Shown in pieces: positions 8,625 through 17,054 of a stretch of 64,000 bases of DNA. A program made the translations under genes and the position numbers. The notes below the pieces were generated by a model. That model searched no databases, had not been told where the DNA came from, and worked only from the letters and a program-made list of their open reading frames with translations. Positions within the stretch are counted from its first letter, which is position 1. Each line of letters begins with the position of its first letter. Source of the stretch: Trichocoleus sp. FACHB-40 (lineage in GTDB: Bacteria > Cyanobacteriota > Cyanobacteriia > Cyanobacteriales > FACHB-T130); the NCBI RefSeq assembly GCF_014695915.1, contig NZ_JACJPF010000098.1, forward strand, positions 124,001 to 188,000, written 5' to 3'.

Positions 8625-10196
8625 ATGGATGACTTTGATTTCGAGCGTTTGTTATCAACTCGGTTGAGACGGCGGGGCTTGTTGGTTGGTGGTGGGGCAT
8701 TGACTGGATTAGCGATCGCTACTCAATTTTCTAGTCGAGTAGTTGCTCAGCCGAGGTTTTCCGGCTATCCGTTTACTCTTGGCGTAGCTTCCGGCGATCC
8801 GCTTCCCGATAGTGTTGTGCTGTGGACGCGGTTAGCTCCCGATCCGTTAAATGGAGGCGGGATGCCATCGGTGAATGTCCCGGTACAGTGGCAAATTGCC
8901 ACCGACGAGAACATGAGTAAGGTGGTGTTGCGGGGAACTGCGATCGCTACCCCCGAACTCGGTCACTCGATTCGCGTCGTCGTTGGTGGATTGCAGCCGG
9001 ATCGTTGGTATTGGTATCAGTTTAAAGCAGGTAACGAAGTTAGCCGCATTGGAAGGACTCGCACCGCACCCGCCTTCGGGACTCCCATCAACCAGCTAAA
9101 CTTTGCCTTTGCCTCCTGTCAAGATTGGCAAAATGGCTACTTCACAGCCTACAAACATATGGCTGAGGAAAACCTGAACTTTGTTGTTCACTTGGGGGAT
9201 TACATCTACGAATACGGGCCGCTACCCATTGGGCCACGTCAACATAATAGTCCGGAAATCGTCAGCCTTAGCGACTACCGCAACCGCCACGCACTGTATA
9301 AAACAGATCCAAACCTACAGGCGGCTCATGCGGCGTTTCCGTGGATTGTAACTTGGGACGACCACGAAGTTGAAAACGACTACGCTGACTTGATACCCGA
9401 AGACGGTCAAAGTCCGCAGGCGTTTGTAAATCGTAGAGCCAACGCCTACAAAGCTTACTACGAGCATATGCCGCTACGTGCTGCTGCCCTACCAAAAGGT
9501 GCGGATATGCGGCTTTATCGGCGTTTGACCTTTGGGGATTTAGCCGAGTTCAATGTGCTGGATACCCGTCAGTACCGCAGCGATCAGCCGTGCGGCGACG
9601 GATTTAAACCCCGTTGCGCTGAAGCTTTCGCTGCTGATGCCACCATGACGGGTCGAGAGCAAGAGCAGTGGCTACTCCAAGGATTGTCCAAGTCGCAGAC
9701 TCGCTGGAATGTCATCGCACAGCAGGTGATGATGGCGGAATATGACTTTGTTGCCGGAACGCCTGAAATTTTCAACTTGGATGCTTGGGATGGCTACGTA
9801 GCTTCTCGCAACCGTATCCTTGGCTTTATCAAAGACCGCAAGCCGAATAATCCAGTCGTGCTGACCGGGGATATTCATTCGAGTTGGGTACACGACTTGA
9901 AGCCTGACTTCCAAAACCCAGCCTCGCCGACAGTCGCTACTGAGTTTGTGGGAACGTCCATCACCTCTGATTTCCCAACCGCAGCCATTGCCACAGTTCA
10001 AGCAGCATTGCCTGAAAACCCCCATACTAAGTTCTTCGATGGGCAATACCGGGGCTATGTCCGTTGCAATCTCACCCGCAATGCTTGGCAGTCCGATTTC
10101 CGTGTTGTCTCAACCATTCTCGACCCGAATGCTTCTATTAGCACCCTAGCTTCGTTTGTCGTTGAAAACGGGCGACCGGGCGCAATGCGTGTTTAG
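8625..10196 (+). CDS. phoD: PhoD-family alkaline phosphatase (copy 2), Tat-exported
   Basis: Tandem paralogue of the preceding phosphatase, 523 residues, with the same domain order: Tat signal (TRLRRRGLLVGGG), PhoD N-terminal domain and metallophosphatase core (HLGDYIYE, TWDDHEVEND, LTGDIHSSW). Residues about 45-130 are almost identical to copy 1 at protein level and nearly identical at DNA level (8790-8960 against 7015-7185). The C-terminal half has diverged more, especially around FDFVAGTPEIFN and the last 100 residues, which suggests different substrate preference or regulation. The 184-bp gap before it holds no other gene. Redundant or complementary phosphate-ester scavenging is the likely role. 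Confidence 0.93.
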   Translation: MDDFDFERLLSTRLRRRGLLVGGGALTGLAIATQFSSRVVAQPRFSGYPFTLGVASGDPLPDSVVLWTRLAPDPLNGGGMPSVNVPVQWQIATDENMSKVVLRGTAIATPELGHSIRVVVGGLQPDRWYWYQFKAGNEVSRIGRTRTAPAFGTPINQLNFAFASCQDWQNGYFTAYKHMAEENLNFVVHLGDYIYEYGPLPIGPRQHNSPEIVSLSDYRNRHALYKTDPNLQAAHAAFPWIVTWDDHEVENDYADLIPEDGQSPQAFVNRRANAYKAYYEHMPLRAAALPKGADMRLYRRLTFGDLAEFNVLDTRQYRSDQPCGDGFKPRCAEAFAADATMTGREQEQWLLQGLSKSQTRWNVIAQQVMMAEYDFVAGTPEIFNLDAWDGYVASRNRILGFIKDRKPNNPVVLTGDIHSSWVHDLKPDFQNPASPTVATEFVGTSITSDFPTAAIATVQAALPENPHTKFFDGQYRGYVRCNLTRNAWQSDFRVVSTILDPNASISTLASFVVENGRPGAMRV

Positions 10197-10262
10197 TTCG
10201 GTTTGGCGCGTATTGCAAATACCAACATTTCACCAAATTTTTCTGACGTGAGGAAATACACA

Positions 10263-10967
10263 ATGCTCAAAAACAAAAGCACTCTCAACTCGCATTTCTA
10301 CACTGGACTCTCTGCCATTGGAATTGTCTCTTCTGTAGCATTTGCCTCTCCTACACTAGCGGCAGCTATCAGCTTCGATAACTTCTCGGAAGGCTTTTCG
10401 GGAACAACGATTACGAATGAGAAAATTACCTTCTTTGATTTAGATACAGGTCTTTCTCCGGAGGCAACTGCTTTTTATATAGAAGGTACTACGAAAGATT
10501 ATCTAGGGGAATTCTTCTCAGATTCCAATTACCTCACCTTTGGCGGCTATGCTGAAGGAGCCGAAGCGAGCTTTGGACGGTTTGGTTCAACTCGGATTAC
10601 TACGGGCAAAGTAGAATCATCTGCAAGTCTAGATGTCTTCAGTCAGTTATTTTCTCCTTCAAATAACCTTCTGACTCTAGAGGCGTTTTTAGATGGGAAC
10701 CTAGTACAAAGTAACTCGGTAGCATTAGCCGATTTCGGAGTTATTGAAACTAGCTCCTTGCTGCATTCTACGCTCTCAATTTCTGGGGTGAAGTTTGATG
10801 AACTTCGACTGGTTGCGTCTGGAAGCGATGATGATGGTGCCGCCTTTATCGGCATTGATAATGTCCGCGTTGGGGTTCCTGAACCGACTTCTGCTTTAAG
10901 TGTTTTAGCCTTTGGTATTTTAGGCGTTGGTTCAGTGTTGAAGCGCAAATCCAAATTGGCTAAGTAA
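10263..10967 (+). CDS. PEP-CTERM sorting domain protein, function unknown
   Basis: Exported protein of 234 residues. The chosen ATG at 10263 follows GAGGAAA by a good spacing and opens directly on a signal peptide (hydrophobic 13-33, ending SPTLAAA). An upstream in-frame TTG at 10203 would put a non-signal extension before it and was rejected. The mature part is acidic and serine/threonine-rich with predicted beta strands and no recognised catalytic motif. The tail is a PEP-CTERM signal: VPEPTSA, hydrophobic helix, then KRKSK. As the second PEP-CTERM protein in this block it may be an extracellular matrix or surface partner of the phytase and phosphatases, but that rests only on position. Confidence 0.8.
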   Translation: MLKNKSTLNSHFYTGLSAIGIVSSVAFASPTLAAAISFDNFSEGFSGTTITNEKITFFDLDTGLSPEATAFYIEGTTKDYLGEFFSDSNYLTFGGYAEGAEASFGRFGSTRITTGKVESSASLDVFSQLFSPSNNLLTLEAFLDGNLVQSNSVALADFGVIETSSLLHSTLSISGVKFDELRLVASGSDDDGAAFIGIDNVRVGVPEPTSALSVLAFGILGVGSVLKRKSKLAK

Positions 10968-11001
10968 CTTTACAATTGATTGCGATCGCGCTTTGATAAT
11001 C

Positions 11002-11024
11002 CGCACCCTTGCATCTTGGGTGCG
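11002..11024. terminator. Hairpin between convergent genes
   Basis: CGCACCC (11002-11008) pairs with GGGTGCG (11018-11024) around a 9-base loop, between the PEP-CTERM gene and purU, which point toward each other. No strong T-run, so terminator function is tentative. Confidence 0.5.
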
Positions 11025-11048
11025 TGATTGTCATTGGTTGCTCAGCAT

Positions 11049-11903
11049 TTACTCAAATACTACTGTTTTATTGCCGTAGACTAATACGCGGTTTTGTAGA
11101 TGCGATCGCACTGCTCTTGCTAATACGACTCGTTCTAAATCTTTACCTTTGCGAATCAAATCGTCTACCTCATCTCGGTGACTGACTCGCACCACATCTT
11201 GCTCAATAATTGGCCCTGCATCTAAGTCGGCGGTGACATAATGTGCTGTAGCACCGATAATTTTTACGCCGCGTTCGTAAGCTTTGTGGTAGGGATTTGC
11301 GCCGACGAAAGCGGGTAAAAATGAGTGATGAATATTGATGATTTGCGGAAATTTGGCGATAAATTCCAGGCTGACAATTTGCATATATTTTGCCAGTAAA
11401 ACCAAATTAATGTTGTACTGTTTTAATAAGTTTAATTGTTTAGCTTCTTGATCAGATTTAGTTTCTTTGGTAATCGGAATGTGATGATAGTCGATGCCAA
11501 ATTGAGCGGCTACATCTTTTAAATCGGGATGGTTGCTGATAATTAACGGAATTTCGGCGGAGAATTCTTTGGCGCGATGTCGCCAAATTAGGTCAAATAG
11601 ACAATGATCTTGACGGCTTACCCAGATGGCAATGCGAGGTACAGTGTCAGAAAAGTGCAGCTGCCATTTAGCTTGTAGAGGTTGTGCGATCGCATTGAAT
11701 GCTGGAGCAATATACTCTCGCGGCAAATTAAAGTCTTCTAATTGCCATTCAATGCGGGTGAGAAATAAACCAGCAGCAAAATCAGTGTGTTGATCGGCAT
11801 GAATAATATTACCGCCGTTAGCGTAGATGAAATTAGCTATTTTTGCCACCAGCCCCCGTTGATCGGGACAGGAAACTAGCAGCGTTGCGGTGGGCTTGTT
11901 CAT
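11049..11903 (-). CDS. purU: Formyltetrahydrofolate deformylase
   Basis: Hydrolyses 10-formyltetrahydrofolate to formate and tetrahydrofolate, balancing the one-carbon pool and supplying formate for purine synthesis. Residues 1-80 form an ACT domain (LLVSCPDQRGLVAKIANFIY), followed by the formyltransferase fold with the catalytic region NIHHSFLPAF, GANPYHKAYERG, GATAHYVTADLDAGPIIEQD. The 284-residue length is normal. Its ATG overlaps the TGA of the upstream DUF4340 gene by 4 bases (ATGA), so it is probably translationally coupled to the ABC-exporter operon. That is an odd place for a folate enzyme and may simply give it a promoter. Confidence 0.95.
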   Translation of the reverse strand: MNKPTATLLVSCPDQRGLVAKIANFIYANGGNIIHADQHTDFAAGLFLTRIEWQLEDFNLPREYIAPAFNAIAQPLQAKWQLHFSDTVPRIAIWVSRQDHCLFDLIWRHRAKEFSAEIPLIISNHPDLKDVAAQFGIDYHHIPITKETKSDQEAKQLNLLKQYNINLVLLAKYMQIVSLEFIAKFPQIINIHHSFLPAFVGANPYHKAYERGVKIIGATAHYVTADLDAGPIIEQDVVRVSHRDEVDDLIRKGKDLERVVLARAVRSHLQNRVLVYGNKTVVFE

Positions 11904-12868
11904 GGTGAAGGCGAAGGGGAGGGGCTGGGCTTATTTGGATTTGATGGTGATGGCGCTGCTTTTTTAGAAGTATCGGGTTTCTGATTTACTGGCGAAGGTG
12001 ATGGACTGGCTTTTTCTGAAGTAGATGGGGCTGCTTTTTTAGAAGTATCAGTTTTCTTAGTTTCTGGTGAAGGAGAGGGGCTGGGCTTAATTGAATTTGA
12101 TGGCGCTGCTTTTTTAGAAGTATCACTTTTCTGATTTTCTGGCGAAGCAGAGGGACTGGGCTTAATTGAATTTGATGGTGATGTTTTTGGTGAAGGGGAA
12201 GGACTGGGTGACGGTGTTTTGTCAGAAGTGTTGTTTTTCTGATTTTCTGGGGAAACTGAGGGGCTGGGTAAAGGTGTTTCTTTTTTCGTCTCGTCCTTTG
12301 CTGTCCATTCTGACAAAGGACGATTTACACCATACTGAAATTCTAGCGGCACCAACAGCACATTTAGCTGACCAGAAGGCGATTTAAGAGGGTCAACTTG
12401 AGCATACAAGAAACTGTTGTTAAAGTCAGGTTTCCCCAGAATCAGCTGATGAGTTTGCTGATTGTTCAATTTTACTTCGACGGTAGCTAAAGGCTTGTCT
12501 AATCCATATTCTGGAAGCTGGGTAGCGGGGACGCTGAGAATGCGATCGCTTTTACTATCCACTAGCAAATTTAGCAAATACGACACATACGGATCGCTGG
12601 CTGGGTTGTCATTGGGCGCTTTCATCTGCCACTCAGAAAGACTTGACTTTTTGCCAGCAGTCTGGCTCATTCGCTCAAATTGTAAAGTCTGTTCCTGAGT
12701 TTTAATTGTTAAAGCTTGAACTTGGTCTTTAGTAAAAGAAAAGATTGGCTTTTGTTTCACCAGTGCTGCTTGTCGTTGCGGTTCGCCTTTAATTTCATAA
12801 AAATAAACGAAACCGCCTAAACCAAGCGCCAATACCATCAAAATTAGTGTTGTTCGTTGTAACTTCAT
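11900..12868 (-). CDS. DUF4340 membrane-anchored protein with Ser/Pro-rich tail
   Basis: Envelope protein associated with Gld-type ABC transporters. Residues 7-24 form a single N-terminal membrane anchor (LILMVLALGLGGFVYFYE). Residues 40-195 make the DUF4340 beta-rich domain, with LSVPATQLPEYGLDKP as a recognisable segment. The last ~120 residues are low-complexity Ser/Pro/Lys repeats built from PSPSPSP blocks alternating with ENQK..DTSKKAAP, encoded by degenerate DNA repeats at 11904-12275. The tail is likely an extended, wall-spanning or glycosylated linker. It is the fourth gene of a leftward operon (ATPase, permease, GldG-like, DUF4340, purU) and overlaps purU by 4 bases. Its specific biochemical role is unknown. 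Confidence 0.82.
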   Translation of the reverse strand: MKLQRTTLILMVLALGLGGFVYFYEIKGEPQRQAALVKQKPIFSFTKDQVQALTIKTQEQTLQFERMSQTAGKKSSLSEWQMKAPNDNPASDPYVSYLLNLLVDSKSDRILSVPATQLPEYGLDKPLATVEVKLNNQQTHQLILGKPDFNNSFLYAQVDPLKSPSGQLNVLLVPLEFQYGVNRPLSEWTAKDETKKETPLPSPSVSPENQKNNTSDKTPSPSPSPSPKTSPSNSIKPSPSASPENQKSDTSKKAAPSNSIKPSPSPSPETKKTDTSKKAAPSTSEKASPSPSPVNQKPDTSKKAAPSPSNPNKPSPSPSPSP

Positions 12869-13036
12869 AATCGATTTATTAGTTGACTTTAGATTTCAGA
12901 TTATTACCTCACCCCAACCCCCTCGTAAATAAAATTTCTTCCTTTTCTACCCCTTACTGGCGGGAGGTAGAAAAGAGGAGAGAAATATTTTTTTTGTTTG
13001 AAGGTAACTTGGACATCAATCCAAAATCCAAAATTT

Positions 13037-14857
13037 CTAGCGTCTTAACCACCAAACAAATCCCGCTGTAGCAAAGCCAATTAAAGGCATAATCAACACA
13101 GCCATCCAACCTACTAAATTTGCTTTTTGCTGTGACAAGTTGAGGCGGCGGTCTTTTATTTCTTTGGGACGAATAGATAGGGTTTGTTCATCCTGTTTAC
13201 TTAACCAACTGATAGAGTTGAGAAAGACATCTCCATTGAGTTGTTGTTCAAACAAACCATCGGTAGCAAAGTCAGAGTTTCCTACTACAACGAGGCGAGA
13301 TTCAACTGGCTTTTGGGAAGTATTTTCTGGGTTTGTTGGTGAAGCCGTGGGTGAAGCTGTTGGGCTTGGTGAAGCCGTGGGTGAAGCTGTTGGACTTGGG
13401 GAAGGAGATGGTGAACCTGTCGGGCTTGGTGAAGCTGTTGGGCTTGGTGAAGCTGTTGGGCTTGGGGAAGGAGATGGTGAACCTGTCGGACTTGGGGAAG
13501 CTGTTGGACTTGGTGAAGCCGTGGGACTTGGCGAAGTCGTGGGCGAAGCTGTCGTTGGGGAACCTGTAGGGCTTGGAGATGGTACAGAGGCGCTTTGGGG
13601 GGCATATCCGCGACTCAGGGCGACACCGAGAGTTAAAGGCCCTTGGCGATCGCTTTGAGGATTGAACTCTAGCTGGTCGTTTTCGGGATCGCTTTCCGCC
13701 CAACTTTCGTTATTAGTAATCAGCAAAGGTGTTTCCTGAATACCCATAATTGATGTAGTTTGAACTGGTCGCGCCAAGGGGTAAAAAGAACGACCTTCAC
13801 CGAAATCTTTAGTGATGGGATGCTGACCGTAGCGTGTCACCATAATAATCGCAGGGCCTAGTCCAAGTTGCCGTCCAGAAAGGTCAACAGCAAGGCGATT
13901 ATCTAGTTTCACCCCCCACTCTTTCAGCAGACTGTCCAAACCGGGATTAACATTGGGGTCTACCATTACTAACAAGCTACCGCCGCGTTTCAGATAATCG
14001 TTTAACGCTTTGACTTCCCCTGCAAACAGTGCCTTTTTCGGGCCTGCGATCGCAACTACAGTAGCATCTTCAGGAATTGTCGGCGTTTTAGCTAAATTAA
14101 GTGGTTCGGCGGTGTAATTTTTCTCTCCCAAATTGCTTATCGCTTGTGAAAGTCCGCCCTGTACCGCAGTTAGAGGTCTTTCACCGTGACCTTGGAGGAA
14201 GTATACTTTACCAACGCGATCGCCTGTAATTTGCGCGATCGCATTCGTTACCTGCGTTTCTGAAAGGTTCTCTCTCTGTTCTTGGTTCAGCGTCTGAATT
14301 AACTTTCGCCGCGTCCCAGATTCTATATAAACTTCTCCTGGTAATTGGACATTAAACTTTTGGGCTAAGTTCGGTCGCAGTTGCGGGTCAACAAACTCAA
14401 AATTAAATTGCGAACCATACTGTCGATAATTTTCTAGTAATTGTCGGGCTTCAGGATTTGGGTTACTTTCAAAAACCCAAATCTTGACTGGTTGCTGCAA
14501 ATTTGCCACCACTCGCTGCGATTGGGGGGCGAGAGTAAATAGCTGATTTTCTGTTAAATCTACGCGCAACGCACGGCGAACGCCCAAGAAATTAATCAGC
14601 CCTAAAATCACCAGCATAGACAGCGTTGCTGCTAAAGCATTCGTCCCCGCTTGAGTCGATCGTTTTCCCCAAAAACTGTCTGGCGCAGTGCTTACAAATA
14701 GCAACCACAACCCAAGTATTATTATTCCAGCAATAATCAATCCTACTGGTACCGCCCCCCAACTGTTGGAGACAAACCCAGCGACTAGACCCGCCATTGT
14801 CAGAAATGGGCCAAGCAAAAAGAGATATTTTATATATTTCCAATTGATGTTCTTCAT
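13037..14857 (-). CDS. GldG-like ABC transporter auxiliary protein with Ser/Pro/Thr repeat insert
   Basis: Membrane protein with an ABC_transp_aux (GldG-type) domain, 606 residues. Three N-terminal membrane segments lie at about 10-28, 35-55 and 72-92, and a C-terminal one at about 580-603 (WMAVLIMPLIGFATAGFVWW). Between them the extracytoplasmic domain begins VDLTENQLFTLAPQS and contains LQGHGERPL and MVDPN segments typical of the family. A hydrophilic insert of about 90 residues made of PSPTAS/PSPTGS units (about 425-515) separates this domain from the final segment. In Bacteroidetes GldG belongs to the gliding/type IX machinery; in cyanobacteria the homologous set is uncharacterised. It follows the ABC permease in the operon after a 122-bp gap containing a small heptamer repeat. 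Confidence 0.85.
   Translation of the reverse strand: MKNINWKYIKYLFLLGPFLTMAGLVAGFVSNSWGAVPVGLIIAGIIILGLWLLFVSTAPDSFWGKRSTQAGTNALAATLSMLVILGLINFLGVRRALRVDLTENQLFTLAPQSQRVVANLQQPVKIWVFESNPNPEARQLLENYRQYGSQFNFEFVDPQLRPNLAQKFNVQLPGEVYIESGTRRKLIQTLNQEQRENLSETQVTNAIAQITGDRVGKVYFLQGHGERPLTAVQGGLSQAISNLGEKNYTAEPLNLAKTPTIPEDATVVAIAGPKKALFAGEVKALNDYLKRGGSLLVMVDPNVNPGLDSLLKEWGVKLDNRLAVDLSGRQLGLGPAIIMVTRYGQHPITKDFGEGRSFYPLARPVQTTSIMGIQETPLLITNNESWAESDPENDQLEFNPQSDRQGPLTLGVALSRGYAPQSASVPSPSPTGSPTTASPTTSPSPTASPSPTASPSPTGSPSPSPSPTASPSPTASPSPTGSPSPSPSPTASPTASPSPTASPTASPTNPENTSQKPVESRLVVVGNSDFATDGLFEQQLNGDVFLNSISWLSKQDEQTLSIRPKEIKDRRLNLSQQKANLVGWMAVLIMPLIGFATAGFVWWLRR
13335..13580. repeat. Degenerate tandem repeat encoding PSPTAS-type units
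   Basis: Within the GldG-like gene, short units such as GGTGAAGCTGTTGGGCTT and GGTGAAGCCGTGGG alternate in direct order, producing the Ser/Pro/Thr-rich linker. Units vary in length by multiples of three, so the frame is kept; the array probably expands and contracts by slippage or recombination. Confidence 0.8.
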
Positions 14858-14859
14858 TT

Positions 14860-14887
14860 TTGCTAATTGCTAATTGCTAATTGCTAA
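14860..14887. repeat. Heptamer tandem repeat TTGCTAA x4
   Basis: Four perfect head-to-tail copies of TTGCTAA lie between the permease and GldG-like genes. Seven-base periodicity matches the short tandemly repeated (STRR) class of cyanobacteria, with a different unit from the GGGGATT arrays elsewhere in the window. Confidence 0.85.
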
Positions 14888-14979
14888 TGGGGGTTTAAGC
14901 TTCTGAGTTACGAGTTTTAAATAAATTAATAACTCTTCAATTCTTACTCTTAGCTTCTCCCCATTCCCCATTTCCCAAA

Positions 14980-15783
14980 TTAAGAACGCTGGAATCGTAA
15001 AGCATCGATGGATTGGGCGGTGAGAAACAACCCTAAAATAATGTAACTGGCAAACAAGATTAGACTGCTGGTATCTACTACGCCTTGGACTAAGTTGTTG
15101 TAGTGCTTCAGCAAAGATAAATGTCCCAAAGCGTCTCCGAATGAACCACCGATCCATTTGGCGGCAAGATCCATTAGCCAGAGAGCTAAAATTAATCCAA
15201 AGGTGAGAAATGCTGCAACAATTGAACTTTCAGTAAGAGAGGAAATAAACATTCCCAAACTCAGAACCGCTGCTGCAAGTAATATTAATCCAGCATGACC
15301 GAGTAATGGTACTGCTAGGGGAACGGTGGAACTGGCTGCACTAAATGCGATCGCTTCATACAAAAGCAACGGCAGCACCATCACTGTAAAGAACGTCAGC
15401 ACTCCTAAAAGTTTACCCACCGCTACAGCCCAATTCGTCAGCGGTGACGTTGCTAATAGTTCCAAAGTCCCGCGCTTGCGTTCTTCAGAATAAAGTCCCA
15501 TCGAAAGAATTGGCAACACAAACAACACCAACCAACCCATTACATATAAAAAACTTCGCAAAAACTCGTAAGGAACATCTACAGGCGGAACGGGTACGCC
15601 AATTTGCTGTCCTTGCAAGTCAGCCAAAGCTACTTGTTGAATGATTTCTACTAAAATCCAGACAAAAAAGAAGCCTGATAAAAGCCAGAAAACACCCGCT
15701 ACTAAATAAGCTAGTGGCGAAGCAAAATATCCTTGCAACTCCTTGCGGTAAATTGCCACAATGTTACTAAGTACCACGCCCAT
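14980..15783 (-). CDS. ABC-2 type permease (GldF-like)
   Basis: Integral membrane subunit of the exporter, 267 residues with about six hydrophobic segments. Family-typical features include FASPLAYLVAGVFWLL near residue 20, the cytoplasmic coupling segment GLYSEERKRGTLELLATSPL (about 120-140), and a final helix ending LRFQRS. Its ATG overlaps the ATPase stop codon by one base (TAATG), so the two are co-translated and almost certainly form one transporter. The substrate is unknown; homologous sets have been linked to surface or motility functions in other phyla. Confidence 0.88.
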   Translation of the reverse strand: MGVVLSNIVAIYRKELQGYFASPLAYLVAGVFWLLSGFFFVWILVEIIQQVALADLQGQQIGVPVPPVDVPYEFLRSFLYVMGWLVLFVLPILSMGLYSEERKRGTLELLATSPLTNWAVAVGKLLGVLTFFTVMVLPLLLYEAIAFSAASSTVPLAVPLLGHAGLILLAAAVLSLGMFISSLTESSIVAAFLTFGLILALWLMDLAAKWIGGSFGDALGHLSLLKHYNNLVQGVVDTSSLILFASYIILGLFLTAQSIDALRFQRS

Positions 15784-16802
15784 TAAGTTGTTGTCTCCTC
15801 TGCTTCGGTAGCTGACTCTGACGAAGATTCAGACGCATCCGAATCTACAATCGGCAGGATTTTTTCTGCTGTCGTCAGTTCTAAAAATACATCTTCAAGA
15901 TTAGCCCTAGTGCGGCGCATTTCATACAAAGCCACACCAGCACCAATCAAAACCGCTGCAATATCTCGTCCCGGTTCTGCACCCGGTTCTGATACTACAC
16001 GGATCTGGCTGCGATTGGGCGGTAAATCTTTATTGGCGATTGATTCTACAAACCGAATTCCCGGCAAAACTTGAATCATTTGTTGTGCAGCTTCCTCATC
16101 GCCATCGATTTCCAGTTCGTAGCCAGAACCTCCAGCTAGTTGCGCGACCAAGTTTTCTGGAGTGTTGGTAGCAACAATTTTACCGCGATTGATAATTGCC
16201 ACCCGGCTACAAGTCATGCTGACTTCTGGCAAGATGTGTGTTGAGAGGATGATGGTGTGGCTACCAGCAAGGCTTTTAATTAAATTGCGGACATCGATAA
16301 TTTGCCGGGGGTCGAGTCCGACGGTGGGTTCATCTAGAATAATGGCAGGTGGATCGTGGACAATGGCTTGGGCAATGCCTACTCGCTGTCTGTAGCCTTT
16401 GGAAAGCTTGCGGATTAGGACTTTGCGCTTTTCGGTGAGGTTGCAGCGCTCCATTGCTGAGTTTACGCGATCGCGTCTTACTTTCCTAGCCACGCCCTTG
16501 ATCTGCGCCACAAAATGCAAAAATCCCTCCACTGTCATGTCAGGATACAAAGGCGGCGTTTCTGGTAAATAGCCAATTCGTCGCCGCACTGCCATAGAAT
16601 CTTCATGCACGTCGTACTGGGCAATTTTGGCACTGCCGCTGCTAGCTGGTAGATATCCAGCTAAAATCCTCATGGTTGTGGTTTTTCCTGCGCCATTCGG
16701 CCCCAAAAACCCCAAAATTTCTCCAGGTTCCACTTTAAAGGTGACATCCTGAATCGCTGGGGTAGAACCATAGATTTTGCTTAAATGTTCAACTTCAATC
16801 AT
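15783..16802 (-). CDS. ABC transporter ATP-binding protein (GldA-like)
   Basis: Nucleotide-binding subunit of the same exporter, 339 residues. Walker A is GPNGAGKTT (about 34-42), the signature is LSKGYRQRV, Walker B with catalytic Glu is AIILDEPTVGLDP, and the switch His is in STHIL. A C-terminal regulatory domain (about 220-310) and an acidic Ser/Glu-rich tail follow. First gene of the five-gene leftward operon ending with purU. The promoter must lie in the repeat-rich stretch at 16803-17054, whose heptamer arrays sit right where transcription would begin. Confidence 0.92.
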   Translation of the reverse strand: MIEVEHLSKIYGSTPAIQDVTFKVEPGEILGFLGPNGAGKTTTMRILAGYLPASSGSAKIAQYDVHEDSMAVRRRIGYLPETPPLYPDMTVEGFLHFVAQIKGVARKVRRDRVNSAMERCNLTEKRKVLIRKLSKGYRQRVGIAQAIVHDPPAIILDEPTVGLDPRQIIDVRNLIKSLAGSHTIILSTHILPEVSMTCSRVAIINRGKIVATNTPENLVAQLAGGSGYELEIDGDEEAAQQMIQVLPGIRFVESIANKDLPPNRSQIRVVSEPGAEPGRDIAAVLIGAGVALYEMRRTRANLEDVFLELTTAEKILPIVDSDASESSSESATEAEETTT

Positions 16803-16808
16803 TTTTGT

Positions 16809-17036
16809 TGGGGATTGGGGATTGGGGGTTGGGGATTGGGGACTGGGGACTGGGGGAGAATAGTTGTTTATTCCAGTTGTTTATTCCCAATTCCCTATTC
16901 CCTTTTGTTTGGGATTAGGGACTGGGGATTAGGGACTGGGGGAGAATAATTGTTTATTCCCTATTCCCCTTTGTGTGGGATTGGGGAGAATAGTTGCCAA
17001 TTCCCAATTCCCCATTCCCCATTCCCCATTCCCAAT
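16809..17036. repeat. STRR-rich divergent intergenic region
   Basis: Nearly the whole gap between two divergent genes consists of interrupted GGGGATT/GGGGACT heptamers on the left (16809-16855, 16913-16945, 16976-16987) and complementary AATCCCC-type units on the right (16997-17036). These opposed arrays can pair with each other as large imperfect hairpins. Unit sequence and 7-base period match the STRR family known from heterocystous and other cyanobacteria. Confidence 0.85.
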
Positions 17037-17054
17037 CACTAAACTCTCTACTAT

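Noticed and set aside
13140-13658. Long Gly/Glu/Ala/Val-rich frame on the plus strand opposite the GldG-like gene
   Set aside because: It is the mirror image of the PSPTAS-coding repeats; its composition is an artefact of the repeat and it has no ribosome site.
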